Assembly (NCBI GenBank): GCA_030674185.1
Contig: JAPXFY010000022.1
Coordinates: forward strand, 6,605,604-6,669,603
Length of the DNA: 64,000 bases
Origin: Monoplex corrugatus
Taxonomy: Eukaryota; Mollusca; Gastropoda; Littorinimorpha; Ranellidae
Direction: 5' to 3'
A program made the position numbers and the translations under genes. The notes under the pieces were generated by a model. It had not been told where the DNA came from. It did no database searches and was given only the letters and a program-made list of their open reading frames with translations. Below, piece after piece: positions 11,810 to 22,514 of this stretch. The first letter of the stretch is position 1. Each line of letters starts with the position of its first letter.

Positions 11810-13010
11810 TCTAGCACAGCCATTTTGCCATAGACAGGTTGTATCCATGTATTGTGATGCAACATGTCAATGGCAGATGTGATGCGTCTAGTGTGTCGGC
11901 TAGTGACTGTGTGCTTATCACCTCTCACATTCAGCCTCTACCGCTGGCTAGCACTGCTGTTTGCAGCTATGCGAAAAGAAGAGCAGAATGCGTAAGTCTC
12001 TTCCTGTCAGTACATAGCCTCTCCATCAGCAAGCCCTACGTTAGCCTCCTCATTGGCGACATGTGGTAACTGAGTACCTCACGGACTCAGGCTAAATCTC
12101 GAGGGACTTGGAGGAGGTCTGGCCCCCAGACGTGAGGCATACAGGCCCACCGGCGTGTGGATATTCCCTGGTGCCCACGAACCAGATCCCCAAGCTATGG
12201 GTAAATAGCTCCACTGCCTTGTGGACATCTCGGGAGAGAATAAGGCTAAGGGAGTTAACCCTGAAAAAAAAACTGATGGAAGGCAAGGGGAAACCACCAT
12301 CGTAGTTTCCCCAGGACAACTATGGACAGAAAAAAGATGGAAAATGAAGATAACACCGTGCAGCGCAGGTGACACCAGACTGTCACTGTCAGCCAGCTAC
12401 TTGCAACCAAACCCAAAAGACTCAAACTTAGAAATACCAAAATAACAACATGGAACATCAGAACACTGTTGCAGAAGGGAAAATTAGACAATATCAAAAT
12501 GGAGATGGAAAGGCTTAACACTAGTATTTTAGGACTAGGGGAAGTGAGATGGAACGGAGCAGGCATGATAGATAACATCAGGAGAATACACAGTGATATA
12601 CTCTGGTGGTAATTCACATGAAAGAGGAGTAGGCATCATAATGGATAAAGACAAATCAAAAGTAGTTAAGGGATACTGGGCTGTGTCCGACAGAGTTATG
12701 CTGGTCAAATTGGGAGGCAAACCATTTGATATCAACATCATCCAGGTGTATGCACCAACATCCGCAAGTACTCAGGAAGACATCGACAACTTCTACGAAG
12801 TATTAGAGATGGCCAAGGTCCAATGTAAATCACAAGAAGTTACAGTCATAATGGGAAATTTTAATGCTAAAGTGCGACAGGATAGGGTGGAGGATATAGT
12901 TGGACCTCATGGCCTTGGTACACAAGATGAAAGGGGAGAGAAACTTGTAGAATGGGCACATATGAATGAGTTCACGCAGCCACAAAGCATAAAGTGGTAA
13001 ACTCAGAACA
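11810..13010 (+). mobile_element. 5' part of a BovB-like RTE LINE (3' truncated)
   Basis: About 630 bp of apparent 5' UTR (including agagaataaggctaaggg and gatggaaggcaaggggaaac) is followed from about 12445 by an endonuclease domain: TTWNIRTLLQKGKLDN, GLGEVRWNGAG, then a frameshift near 12592, then GVGIIMDKDKSKVVKGYWAV, QVYAPTSASTQEDID, VTVIMGNFNAKVRQ, ending NEFTQPQSIKW. The Asn in GNFNAKV replaces the usual Asp of GDFNAKV. There is no RT. The 5' boundary is uncertain. Related UTR sequence occurs at 42125-42400 fused to an RTE 3' end. Confidence 0.7.
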
Positions 13011-13050
13011 CCCATGTTCTGAGTTTACCACTTTATGCTTTGTGGCTGCG
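12975..13050. repeat. Perfect 36-bp inverted repeat with 4-nt loop
   Basis: Left arm 12975-13010 is the last stretch of the truncated LINE. Right arm 13015-13050 is its exact reverse complement, separated by ccca. Beyond the right arm an unrelated SINE-like repeat begins. Confidence 0.95.
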
Positions 13051-13051
13051 T

Positions 13052-13350
13052 CTATGCTAGCTGAATGGGTAGTGCAAACTGTCTTGGGTTTGAGAAATTC
13101 TACATGGGAGATAACTCCGTGACTCTCAAGAGTTATGTTACTAAGTTGATATTTAAAATTCTCCCTGCTTCCCTCTTATTTCCTTTGGTATAACTAAGGA
13201 TACTAAAGCATACATAAAAACAGGCCTAAATTACCTAAATTGCTTCCACGTAGCTCACTTCCCTAAAGCCAAAAATGCACTTAATACATATACCCAATAA
13301 TCACTCCAAAGAGAAAATACGCAAGACTTTATCGACTGATAGACGTTTTG
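13052..13350 (-). repeat. SINE-like repeat R1, minus copy
   Basis: Matches the complement of 17950-18060: gtataactaaggatactaaag, acataaaaacaggcctaaatta, ttcccta(a)agccaaaaatg, cttaatacatatacccaa. It ends just before the splice acceptor of the first recognised transporter exon. Confidence 0.65.
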
Positions 13351-13389
13351 AATGTATGGTTTCTTGTAATGATATGTTGTGTATTCCAG

Positions 13390-13559
13390 CCAACCCATAC
13401 TTGCTGTACCCTGGCTTCATTGGACTGGTGTACGGAGGATATCAGATCCTGTTAACCAACCTACAGCTGAGTTGTCTTATTCCCTCCCTACGGTCCACCA
13501 TCATGTCTCTCTATTCTGGCTCCTACGACACCAGTTCCTCCATCTTCCTCTTGTACAAG
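13390..13559 (+). CDS. SLC43A3: SLC43A3-like transporter, first recognisable exon
   Basis: Exon of a multi-pass plasma-membrane transporter of the SLC43 family (major facilitator superfamily). In vertebrates SLC43A3 is an equilibrative purine nucleobase transporter, while SLC43A1/A2 carry large neutral amino acids. The exon starts after an AG at 13388-13389 and has two bases completing a split codon, then 56 codons. A hydrophobic segment (YPGFIGLVYGGYQILLTNLQ) is followed by RSTIMSLYSGSYDTSSSIF, which matches the SLC43 signature around R-S-T, L-Y-x-G and D-x-S-S. The donor is gtcgct at 13560, weak but phase 0, and the next exon continues the family alignment directly. About 150 N-terminal residues are missing; no upstream exon was recognised, and the 13 kb before this point is repeats. 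The SLC43A3 assignment rests on remembered family sequence; A1/A2 orthology is less likely. Confidence 0.72.
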
Positions 13560-15019
13560 GTCGCTTTACAACACCTGTTGCTTTTTTTTTTCAAATTTGT
13601 TTTTAAAGATTCGTGGATTACTTCTTGGATGCTTGTAGGCATGTTGCTTTGTCCACGCTGTTGCTTTGAAAACTAAATATTGTAAAAACGTTTTATGTAT
13701 TTTATATATTTTTATTTTATGTTTTATGTATTTGCGGTGAACAATTCACATTGTATCACTGTTTGTTTTACTGCAGAAAGCTTCGTTATTTCTTACCAAA
13801 GATATTTACACAAGGAAACTATCTTGAAAAGCATTTTAAAGAAGTAATATCAGATCAAGTTCTGTTAGTTAAAATTTCAGAATCATTGGTTCACAGTCCT
13901 GTTAATGCGTTACTTTAAGGTTATCATTTTAATTATTATTATTTTATTTTATTTTTTAAAAAATTTTTTATGACGATGTTTTCTTTTACATTTAATGTTA
14001 GCATTGTTCTAGTTTCATTTCTCTGTTCATCCATATCCTTTTTCTAAAAACCTTGCCGATTCCTTTTAATTTTTTTTCCGTCTCTTACTCTGTTCCCCTC
14101 TGTTCCCCCCCCCCCCCCCCCCAAAAAAAAAGTAATCCTCCATGCCATTTTTACCCGTCTAATATCACTTATAGTGAAAAGACGTTAAATCAAGGAACGA
14201 AACGAAAACGAACGCTGTGCAGGCGGTATGTTGCTGTGCAGTCATCATACTTAATGGGCATAGTAGAACAAGTGTGTAAACATCAGACTTCCAGTTGGAA
14301 TGTCTTGGATTCTGCCCATCTTTGCCCAGTGGGTTCAGGGTGGAGATTTGTCCTTTTCTCCAGGACAACATCTGCCATGGTTTTTAACTGTTGTCTTTTT
14401 ATTTGATCTTAACCTAGTTGTCATTTTTGACATGGTGTTAGCCCTGATATGGCTCTAGTAGTCGGCTGGGCTACAAGCAATATGAACCTGAACCATGTCT
14501 GCAGATCTGCCAGTGTCTAAACCTGCTTGTGTGTATATATGTATGCAGAATGTCAGATATGCACATTGAAGATCTTGGAAGTCATGTCAGCGAGTGGTTT
14601 ATGGAAACATGAAAATATCCAGTGTGCAAAGTTTGAAGAAATGGCTTTTAGCTAATGTCTCCTGTTGGAAAATAAAGTCTCTTTCTCTCTGTCTGTCTGT
14701 CTCTCTCTCTTTCTCTCTGTCTCTTTCTCTGTCTGTCTCTTTGTCTCTGTCTCTCTGCTTCTCTTTCTCTGTCTGTCTCTTTGTCTCCGTCTCTCTGTCT
14801 CTCTTGTCTCTGTCTCTTTCTGTCTGTCTCTCTTTCCTGTTTCTCTCTCTCTGTCTCTGTCCTCAGTCTGTCTGTCTGTCTGTCTCGCTCTCTCTTCTCT
14901 TTCTCTCCCCCTCTCTCTCCCCTTCCCTCCCTCCCTCTTTCTCTCTCCCTCTCCCTCTCCCTGGAAGAATTGAGAAACAACCTGCATGTTTTGATGGTAA
15001 CAGTGATATTATCTTTCAG
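13560..15019 (+). other. Transporter intron with repeats
   Basis: Contains a poly-C tract (14106-14122), an inverted copy of the taacgtcttttca repeat (14155-14210), a SINE-tail segment (14405-14490) and a TCTC/TCTG-rich simple repeat (14686-14972). No further exon seen. Confidence 0.6.
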
Positions 15020-15800
15020 GCAGCATACGAGAGCGGAGTGTCCATCAACGTCTCGTTCGCCGTACAGGCCTCGTTGTTTTTCCTCGTATTGTCCAGCAGC
15101 ACTTTCTTCTTCCTCCCCAAGAATCGCGTCCCTTTCCCGCTGACTCCCGGTTTTCGCCTGCGCTGTTATTTATGTCACAAATTCTGTGGTCACAAAAGCA
15201 TGTTGAAAGGCAGGACCTTCGCCAGCAACGAATGGAGAGTGGACACTACGGGTAGCATCATTCTGTCCAGGATTGGATCCAGAGACAGTTTAAATGCCAC
15301 TGCAGGAGATACAGAAATATTTGCGGATAAACATAATCTGAATGGTAGTACACCAGTAAATAAAGACACAGATTTTCTGGGCAGTGATGCGGATACTGTC
15401 GGTGCTTCATCACCAGTGAAGAAAGAAGCAGAAAATTCAGTGAACGGTGAAAATGATTTAGGATCTGAGGAGAATTTATCTGTAGGTGATAGTAATTCGA
15501 AAATGGAAAAAGCTTCATCATTTGAGAATGCTGACACAATATCTCCAGCGAACCTAGGCACAGAAAATTCGTCAGTAGTCAAACAGACTTTGCTGCAAGA
15601 TGTCACAGAAGGTAAACCGGAATGGGAGAGCGAGCTGCAAGGAAAGGCGAAGGAGGAGAAAAGTTTCGTCCAGGTGGCGTTGTCACCGCTGTTTCTGACA
15701 GACCTGCTGTGGATCAGTTCTCAGCGACTGCGAAGCTGGATCTTTGTGGGCATGTTCAACCCTTGGATCACCCGCCTGGCTTGTGGAGACAAAGCTTTAG
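15020..15800 (+). CDS. SLC43A3: SLC43A3-like transporter, large central exon
   Basis: Begins after atctttcag with AAYESGVSINVSFAVQASLF and ends phase 1 at the donor gtaatt (15801). It encodes a membrane helix (about residues 8-32 of the exon), then the conserved PKNRVPFPLTPGF, where the central cytoplasmic loop starts. Next comes a Ser/Asp/Glu/Asn-rich loop of roughly 150 residues, and then FVQVALSPLFLTDLLWISSQRLRSW leading into the second half of the transporter. The loop is much longer than I recall for vertebrate SLC43A3 (about 60 residues) and is low in hydrophobics, so it is probably disordered and possibly regulatory. The reading frame is open over all 260 codons despite a CT-rich simple repeat just upstream in the intron (14686-14972), which is not part of the exon. 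Confidence 0.78.
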
Positions 15801-15834
15801 GTAATTATCTTTTTTTTCTCTGATGTACCATGTT

Positions 15835-16620
15835 GTGTCATTGATGTGTCATTTTGATCTGTTGAGTGTGTGCCGTTTTGGTTCTTTAACTTTCCATTTT
15901 GGTGTCTTCTATAGGCGTTTTTCATTCTTAAATTTGGCCTGTTGGATTTGAATTACCATTTTAATTCTGTGGTACAAGTTTTGATTCTGTGTCCATTCTT
16001 TCTTTTGGTTTTCAGAATTTCACCTTTCTGTCTTGAAATCCAAAACAAGTGTGACTGCCCTCGTGCAAGCAAACAGGAACCAGAAAAAAACACGGAAAAA
16101 AGAATAAGAACGCGTATTTAATACAACAAGATAAGACAGGTGCAAATTTTCAGCCAACTGGCCTTTGTCAAGCATAAGATCACAAGCAAGCAAACACCAC
16201 TAGACGGAGCAGCAGGGAAGTTTCAGTCTTTCTCTCCTAATTTTTGTATCTAGTGGTTTTTTGTGTGTGTGTGTGTGTGATCTTACGCTTGACAATTTGC
16301 GCCTGTCTTGTCGTGTTGTATCAAATACGCGTTCTTATCTTTTTTTGTGTGTTTTTTCTGGTTCCAATATGCCTTTTTGCTTCAGAGAAGTTGTGACAGG
16401 AGAAGATCAGTTGCGTTGGTGTCATTGATCATGGTGTGCCATTTTGATCTGTTCAATTTGTGGTTCAGATTTTGTTTTTTGACTTTCCATTTTGGCTTCT
16501 TCTAGAGGCGTTTTTTATTTTTAAAATTGGGTCGTTAGTTTTGAATCGCCATCTTAATTCTGTGGTACAAGTTTTGATTCTGTCTGTTCTTTCTTTCGGG
16601 TTTCACCTTTCTGTCTTGAT
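15835..16620. repeat. About 200-bp direct duplication flanking a foldback element
   Basis: 15845-16035 and 16438-16620 are homologous in order: ccattttgatctgtt, actttccattttgg, tctataggcgttttt / tctagaggcgttttt, ttaattctgtggtacaagtt, tttcacctttctgtcttga. The foldback copy 2 lies between them. Confidence 0.8.
16042..16385. mobile_element. Foldback element, copy 2
   Basis: Starts caagtgtgactgccctcgtg, has left arm aataagaacgcgtatttaat ... caaattttcagccaactggcc and right arm gacaatttgcgcctg ... atcaaatacgcgttcttat. A (tg)n run lies near the centre (16262-16280). Noncoding. Confidence 0.75.
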
Positions 16621-16725
16621 TTTAGATTTTGCAGCCTGCGTCAGTATAGACGGCTGATTTAGTTGATGGTTTTATTTGTTAAGTCTCTTCTTGTATGTAT
16701 ATGTACATTGTATGGGAACCTGTTT

Positions 16726-16786
16726 TCGTGTGTGTGTGTGTGTGCGCGCGCGCATGTTGTGTGTGTGCTTGCGTGCGTGTGTACAT

Positions 16787-16825
<39 letters not shown>

Positions 16826-16874
16826 TTTGTGCATTTGTGTTTTTTTTTATGTGTGTGTGTGCATGTGTGTCTGT

Positions 16875-16949
<75 letters not shown>

Positions 16950-16963
16950 TTTGTGCATTTGTG
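16726..16963. repeat. (TG)n microsatellite
   Basis: Interrupted (TG)n with CG interruptions near 16744-16754. Intronic. Confidence 0.95.
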
Positions 16964-17345
16964 TTTGCATGTCTGTGTATGTTGCTTCCACTCTGTTTTT
17001 GTGCATGAGAGAGGCTTCAAATATCAATCTTCAAAACACTTTATTATTCAAAGATAATAGGATTAGGTCCTGCTTGACCTGTCTTACAGGTAGTTCTTGT
17101 TGCTCCACTCAGATATCATTATTATCTGCATATACAAAAAAAATAAATAAATAGATAAAATAAAATAAATAAAGGCAGCATTAAAAACAAGAGAGTTATA
17201 AACATTAGTTATGACCCTTTGACAAGTAGAGTAATAACTAACATTATACTAGAAGACGAAGAAAATATGTAACAGTTGCTTCTCCAGATTTTGTTCCTTG
17301 ATTTTTTTCTCTGTACTGTATGTGACGCAGCGTAGGGAAACTTGG

Positions 17346-17444
17346 TTAACCCTTTGACTCCTGCACAGAAGGGTGCTGGTGGAAGGAGTCAAAGCATTAA
17401 GTATTTGCAGTTGGTAGATAGAATGCAGGAATCTAAAGGTTTAA
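17346..17444 (+). mobile_element. Nested palindromic TTAA MITE, collapsed copy 2
   Basis: ttaaccctttgactcctgc, a shortened inner palindrome ending ggagtcaaagcattaa, then a short outer arm (tttgcagttggtagatag) ending aggtttaa. One outer arm and most of the inner palindrome are missing. Confidence 0.6.
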
Positions 17445-17779
17445 AGTGCAAAAAATTTCATACCTGAGTTTTTAACACATTTTTAAATTTCAAAGTTCAT
17501 AAATCAACATGTGAAAATAGAGATGATTCATGTATTGTAGTTTTGGTTTTGTTCTTGTTGTTTTTTCCTCAAGACGAATTTTAACTTTGTAAATGCATGT
17601 TTGGCAAGGGAAGTAATAAGCTCATGAAATATTGTGAGAATTAAAAGAAAAAATTTGATTACTGTTCGTGGTGCGGTTAGCCATAAAACTATGAGAAATT
17701 GGGGTCAGATGTTGAAGACTTGAAAGGATTGGACTAAACTAAGTTGTCATAATTTGACCTTAGGTATGACTGGCTGGCT

Positions 17780-18360
17780 CTCACTTTAATCAGGTTCTCC
17801 CCCCCCCCCCACTTCCCCTGTGGGGATGCTGGGGGCTCTTTCAGTATTAATAGTATCCCCACTTTCTGGAAATTATTTGCTAGAAATTTCCTCTTTTCTG
17901 TCACTCTCTTTGTTTCTGCCTTGTTCCTCTTGCTTTTTGTCATTTCTTCTTATTTTATGCCTTGCTGGTCATTCACCTGTATGTGTTCGATAAAGTCTTA
18001 CGAACTTTCTGTTAGGATTGTTAATTGGGTACATGTGTTAAGTGCATTTTTGGCTCTAGGGATATGAGCTATGCGGAAGCAATTTTAGGTAATTTAGGCT
18101 TTTTTTTGTACATGTTTTAGTGTTCTTAGTTATATTTATATTTGGATTCAGGTACGTTTTTGAAATCTCTGTGCGATAAATTGGACAGAATGATCAACGC
18201 CAGGGGCATGTCCTTAGATTATGTGCGCGAATGCATTGATACGTGTACTTAATTTTCTTTTCCTTTTTTTCCCTGTTGAAGTACTGTGTATGTTTTGAAC
18301 AGGTTATAGCCCTGATTTGGCTATGCAGTTGGCTGGGCTTTAAACAACAACAATCAGGTT
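17780..18360 (+). repeat. SINE-like repeat R1, reference copy
   Basis: Most complete copy: starts near gggatgctgggggctctttc, includes agtatccccactttctgg, aatttcctcttttctgtcac, ttgtttctgccttgttcctc, ggtacatgtgttaagtgca, aattggacagaatgatcaac, gccaggggcatgtccttag, and ends gctgggctttaaacaacaac. Other copies are at 5375, 13052 (-), 21385, 48485 (-), 51215 (-), 51818 (-), and a tail at 37943. Confidence 0.75.
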
Positions 18361-18589
18361 TTTCCAATACCACATCACATACAGGTTATGTTATATTACA
18401 TCATTGTGCCATTAGCTTCAAGTTCTAGCTTTTCACAACCATAAATGAATATATGTGTACAGCTCATAACAAAAAAAACAAAAAAAATCCATTATTCTAT
18501 CAGAACCCCAAAATGTGATTCCCCATCCCCTACCCCCACCCCTCACCAGCTTCTGTCTAAAGTTTAGCATGCCATAGGCTGATTGGGAA

Positions 18590-18725
18590 GACTGGGGCCA
18601 CTTATTTGAATCTCATTTACTTTACAGTTATATTCCTAACAGCAGTAACACTCCAGGTGTCTGTTTCTCTTGGGCCTGGTTAATGTCAGGATATATTATG
18701 AAAATAAGCTTAGAGCACAAGGAGA
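18590..18725 (+). repeat. SINE family R2, 3' fragment
   Basis: gattgggaagactggggcca ... tgtctgtttctcttgggcct ... aataagcttagagcacaa matches the 3' half of the SINE at 39905-40110. Confidence 0.6.
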
Positions 18726-18899
18726 GGAGTGGACACCAGTGCTTCCCTCGTAATGCTGGCCCCCAGTAAAGTTGAGGTCTGTATCGCCTTACAATCCATC
18801 ATCTTCAGAATTGTGGGAATCCATACTTCTGCATCCCACCCCACCTGCCAAAATCTGTTATATGGAATGGATTGATGCTTGATGCTTTTTCTATGGCAG

Positions 18900-19007
18900 T
18901 GAGCCACTATACGTCAGTGTACGCGGGTATGCAGTTCTTTGGAATCCTTACAGCGCCGCTCAGTGGTCGTCTAATGGACCGGAAGATCAAAGGAGGGGAA
19001 AAGTACG
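18900..19007 (+). CDS. SLC43A3: SLC43A3-like transporter, exon with TM8 region
   Basis: The acceptor is ctatggcag at 18891-18899. The first two bases (tg) complete the Val codon split from the previous exon, giving VSHYTSVYAGMQFFGILTAP followed by LSGRLMDRKIKGG. This aligns with the SLC43 segment ending in G-x-L-M-D-R, the conserved cytoplasmic loop motif of the second half. Two donors are possible, both phase 1: gtaatc at 19008 and the stronger gtgagt at 19023, which adds five residues (GNHRY). Either joins in frame to the exon at 22230. The 3' end of this exon and its donor are tandemly duplicated about 96 bp downstream (19081-19120). Confidence 0.72.
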
Positions 19008-19080
19008 GTAATCATAGATATGGTGAGTTGTGGGGGTTTGTTTTTAGGGATATGGGACTTCATTGTTTGTCTTGTTTTAG

Positions 19081-19104
19081 CGGATCAACGGAGGGAAAAG
19101 TACG
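19081..19104 (+). other. Candidate duplicated in-phase mini-exon
   Basis: The end of the preceding exon plus the start of its intron (about 18983-19080) is repeated at about 19081-19180 with roughly 85 percent identity by eye. The second copy follows an acceptor-like tcttgttttag and is followed by the donor-like gtaaac. The block between them is 24 nt, so it is phase 1 on both sides and could be spliced in without a frameshift, adding eight residues (ADQRREKY). Whether it is used cannot be seen from sequence. Confidence 0.35.
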
Positions 19105-19633
19105 GTAAACATAGATATGGTGATTTGTGGGTTTTTTTTCTTGGGGATATGGGACTTTGTTTTTACTTCTTGTTTTAGTATAAGATTGTGTCTTTTTGAC
19201 ATTGGTGAGGTTGTGTGTATGTTCACTGTGATGTGTGCGGGCTTAAGGTAAAGGACGTAGTCTTATCAAAGTTGGAAATGTCGGATTGTGCTACACTTTG
19301 CCAGAACAAATGTACGATTGAAGTTTGTGTACGTGAACAAATAACTGGATTTTCAACAAGCATTTTAAAACAATCTGATACTGCATCGTTTTGACAAATT
19401 TGAATTATTTTCAGCATGAAATTGAGATAACAACAGCTTGTGATGCCATCTTGGACATATGGTGAATACAGTCTTTTCACCTGTTCTGATTGACGATGTG
19501 TTTGGTTGATGCTTTGTGTCTGTATTTCATGCTTTGGTTGTTAATATGTCATTTTTCCTGTCATTAGAACATTATGTCCGACTGTTTTTACAGGACAATT
19601 TGTCTTATCATCTTGTTGTCCAGGATACAATGC

Positions 19634-20135
<502 letters not shown>

Positions 20136-20139
20136 ACAC

Positions 20140-20545
20140 AGAGAGAGAGAGAGAGCAGAGCTGTTCTCAACTGTTTATGTGTTAATAATTATTTTCATCA
20201 GTCACTTGCATTGGGTCCACGGCACACAAATCCGAGATACTTTAGTTGGCCACTTTCTGCCGGCTATTAATAGCGTGCCCCTTCCCTTCCACTCCCCACA
20301 CCCTTTTCACCTGTCCCTTTATCACTAGTGCGGGAGCACAAAGACGCGCTACACTGACGAACTTTGGTCGACCCTGCCTGGCTAAAAATAGCACACGCAG
20401 GCGACGCCAGCTCGCAACTAAAGGGTGACAGAATGGCTGGGAAAATGCAGCCGTGGGTCCTCTTCTTAAAGGAACATGACAGTGACCACATTGAGGGTCC
20501 CATCTGTATGCATGTTTACCAGTGCAGGGTTCAGGAATGTTCAGA
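20140..20545. other. Unassigned intronic sequence
   Basis: GC-richer than its surroundings (20270-20460), with short open frames on both strands but no family resemblance. Possibly the 5' part of the repeat that continues as R4. Confidence 0.3.
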
Positions 20546-20672
20546 AGGGATTTATCGTGCTTAGACAATTCCATGTGGCCCCACCTAAATCTGCTAGTGA
20601 TAATGTAGCAGATTCATTAAGACCTATGAAAAGCCTATGCACAGACAAGGTCTTGAAATGGAAGCAAACACA
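20546..20672 (+). repeat. SINE-like repeat R4, plus copy
   Basis: Shares ctcagacaac-type, ccaaatctgc, gacagattcctgagcctg-type and aggtcttgaaa blocks with inverted copies at 30150-30250 and 34185-34330. Each is about 100-140 bp. Confidence 0.6.
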
Positions 20673-20731
20673 TTGGGAGGGGTACCTATGAAAGGACAGT
20701 CAGAATGATAAGAATATTAGGATGGAAATAG

Positions 20732-21366
20732 GGTGAAAATAACAGCAAATGGCACAACCTTGACACAGGTTGATAAATTCAAATACCTGGGAACGATCAT
20801 TTCATCAGACGGCAGATGCACATCAGAAATAACCGGCAGAATCAGCCAAGCCGAAACAGCATTCGGGAAGATGACCGGCATTCTTACAACAAATGCCTAT
20901 CAATTAACATCAGGAAGAGAGTTCTTGAATGTTATATAGTACCAATACTGTTGTACGGATGTGAGGCGTGGACAGTCAGCAAACAAAGCCAGAACAAGAT
21001 TGAGGCAGCCAAGATGTGGTTTCTAAGAAGAATGTTGAGAGTTCCATGGACAGCAAAGAAAACAAATGGGACAGTGTTGATGGAGGCAGACACAAGTAGA
21101 TCACTCATAAGGAAGATTAGGAAAAGACAGGCAACATTTATAGGCCATTTTATGAGGAAGGGGGATTTGGAGCACTTGGTCACAGCGGAAAGCTGGAGGG
21201 AAAGAGAGCAACCGGGTGGAACCGGGGAGAGAATGCTGGACGGGACTTGCAGAGTGGCTGGGGACGAGGGGGGTGGGAGATATGCTGGGGGCAACGAGAG
21301 ATAGAGACAGATGGAAGTCCATGATCGCCAACGCCATGCGGCAGGGCACCTGATGATGATGATGAG
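20732..21366 (+). mobile_element. BovB-like RTE LINE, 5'-truncated 3' end
   Basis: RT C-terminal region: KITANGTTLTQVDKFKYLGT, a frameshift near 20930, then [60 protein letters not shown]. Ends with gccctgccgcatgg-type 3' sequence (complement) and an (atg)n tail at 21352-21366. Same strand as the gene. Confidence 0.85.
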
Positions 21367-21384
21367 GGTGATTTTTATGTTGCA

Positions 21385-22165
21385 GGCTCTCCCTTTGGGG
21401 TGCTGGGGTTCTTTCATTATTTCAGTATAAATAGTATCCCCACCTTCTGGAAATTTTGTGTTAAGGAATTTCCCCTTTTCTGTCGCTCTCTTTTGTTGTC
21501 TATTTTTCAGTTATGTCAGTTATAATATTCCCACTTATTGAAATTTTGTGTTAGGAATTTGCTCTTTTCTGTGCGCGTCTTTAGGTCTGTTTTCAGTTAT
21601 AATAGTTATCCCACCTTCTAAATTTATGAGTTTAGGTTTTTTTGTCTCTCTTTTGTTATTTTCAGTATTTCCCTGTATAAATAGTGATCCACCTCTGGAA
21701 ATTTGTGTTAAACGGAATTTCCCCTTTTCTGTCGCCTATTTGTGTCTACTTGTGCTTTCTGATCAATCCTGGTTAATTGATGTGTAAAAAAATTGAATAG
21801 GTTTCTTAGGATGATAATTGGGGTATGTGTAGTAAGTTCAGGTTATTGGTTCAGAGGAAGGTGGAATGTGGGAGAAATACAGAGGGTAATTTAGCTGGTT
21901 ACATATGTATTAAATCCCTCGTTAATTTGAATGTCAATTCAGGGTTGTTTTGTAAATCACACCTGGGATAAATTAGACGGAGGGGTCAACACCTGGGGAT
22001 ATCCTAGATTATGTGCATGAATGCATTGATATGTGTACTGGATTTTCTTTTGCAGATTTGTTTTGTTTTGTTTTGTTTTGTTTCAAGTGAGGTGTATTGT
22101 TTGAGATTGTTATCCTTATAGCCCTGACATGGTTCTGTGCTATTGTCGGGCTTTAAACAACGATA
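21385..22165 (+). repeat. SINE-like repeat R1 with internal tandem expansion
   Basis: An R1 copy whose 5' part (agtatccccaccttctggaa ... cccttttctgtcgctctctt) is repeated about four times at 21421-21740 in progressively altered form. It then continues through caacacctggggatatccta to gggctttaaacaacgataac. Confidence 0.65.
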
Positions 22166-22229
22166 ACAGTAACAAACAGTATGGTATGTGTGTTGTTGAT
22201 AGTTTGAGCACATTGCATGTTTATTGCAG

Positions 22230-22398
22230 AACGCCTTCATGCCTCGATAGCATCATTCGTATTGAACAGCACTGTGTCAGTGTTGCTGACGGTGTGTACG
22301 CTCATCCCAGTCATCAAGCTGCAGTACCTGACCTTTGTCCTTCACTGTCTGCACCGCTCTTTTCTGTACGGACCCAACTCTGCCTTTGTTGCCAATGC
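22230..22398 (+). CDS. SLC43A3: SLC43A3-like transporter, exon with TM9-TM10
   Basis: The acceptor is tttattgcag at 22220-22229. The exon enters at phase 1 and leaves at phase 2 before the strong donor gtaagc at 22399. It encodes ERLHASIASFVLNSTVSVLL and then a second hydrophobic run with LQYLTFVLHCLHRSFLYGPN, which matches the SLC43A3 LQYLTF-(x)n-RSFLYG-N-A-F signature very closely and is the best single piece of evidence for the A3 assignment. The split Ala codon is completed by the first base of the next exon. Confidence 0.82.
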
Positions 22399-22514
22399 GT
22401 AAGCATCATTCATTTTTTTTTCTTTTTTTTTCCCTTTCGATAGAATGATAAACAGTTTTTTTGCCTTTTTAGGTTCTTTTCTTTTTCTTTTCTGTTTTTT
22501 TTTCCTTTCTTGAA

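Noticed and set aside
14594..15019. Extension of the transporter exon upstream to the Met at 14594
   Set aside because: This part translates a CT-rich simple repeat; the AG at 15018-15019 and the family alignment place the exon start at 15020.
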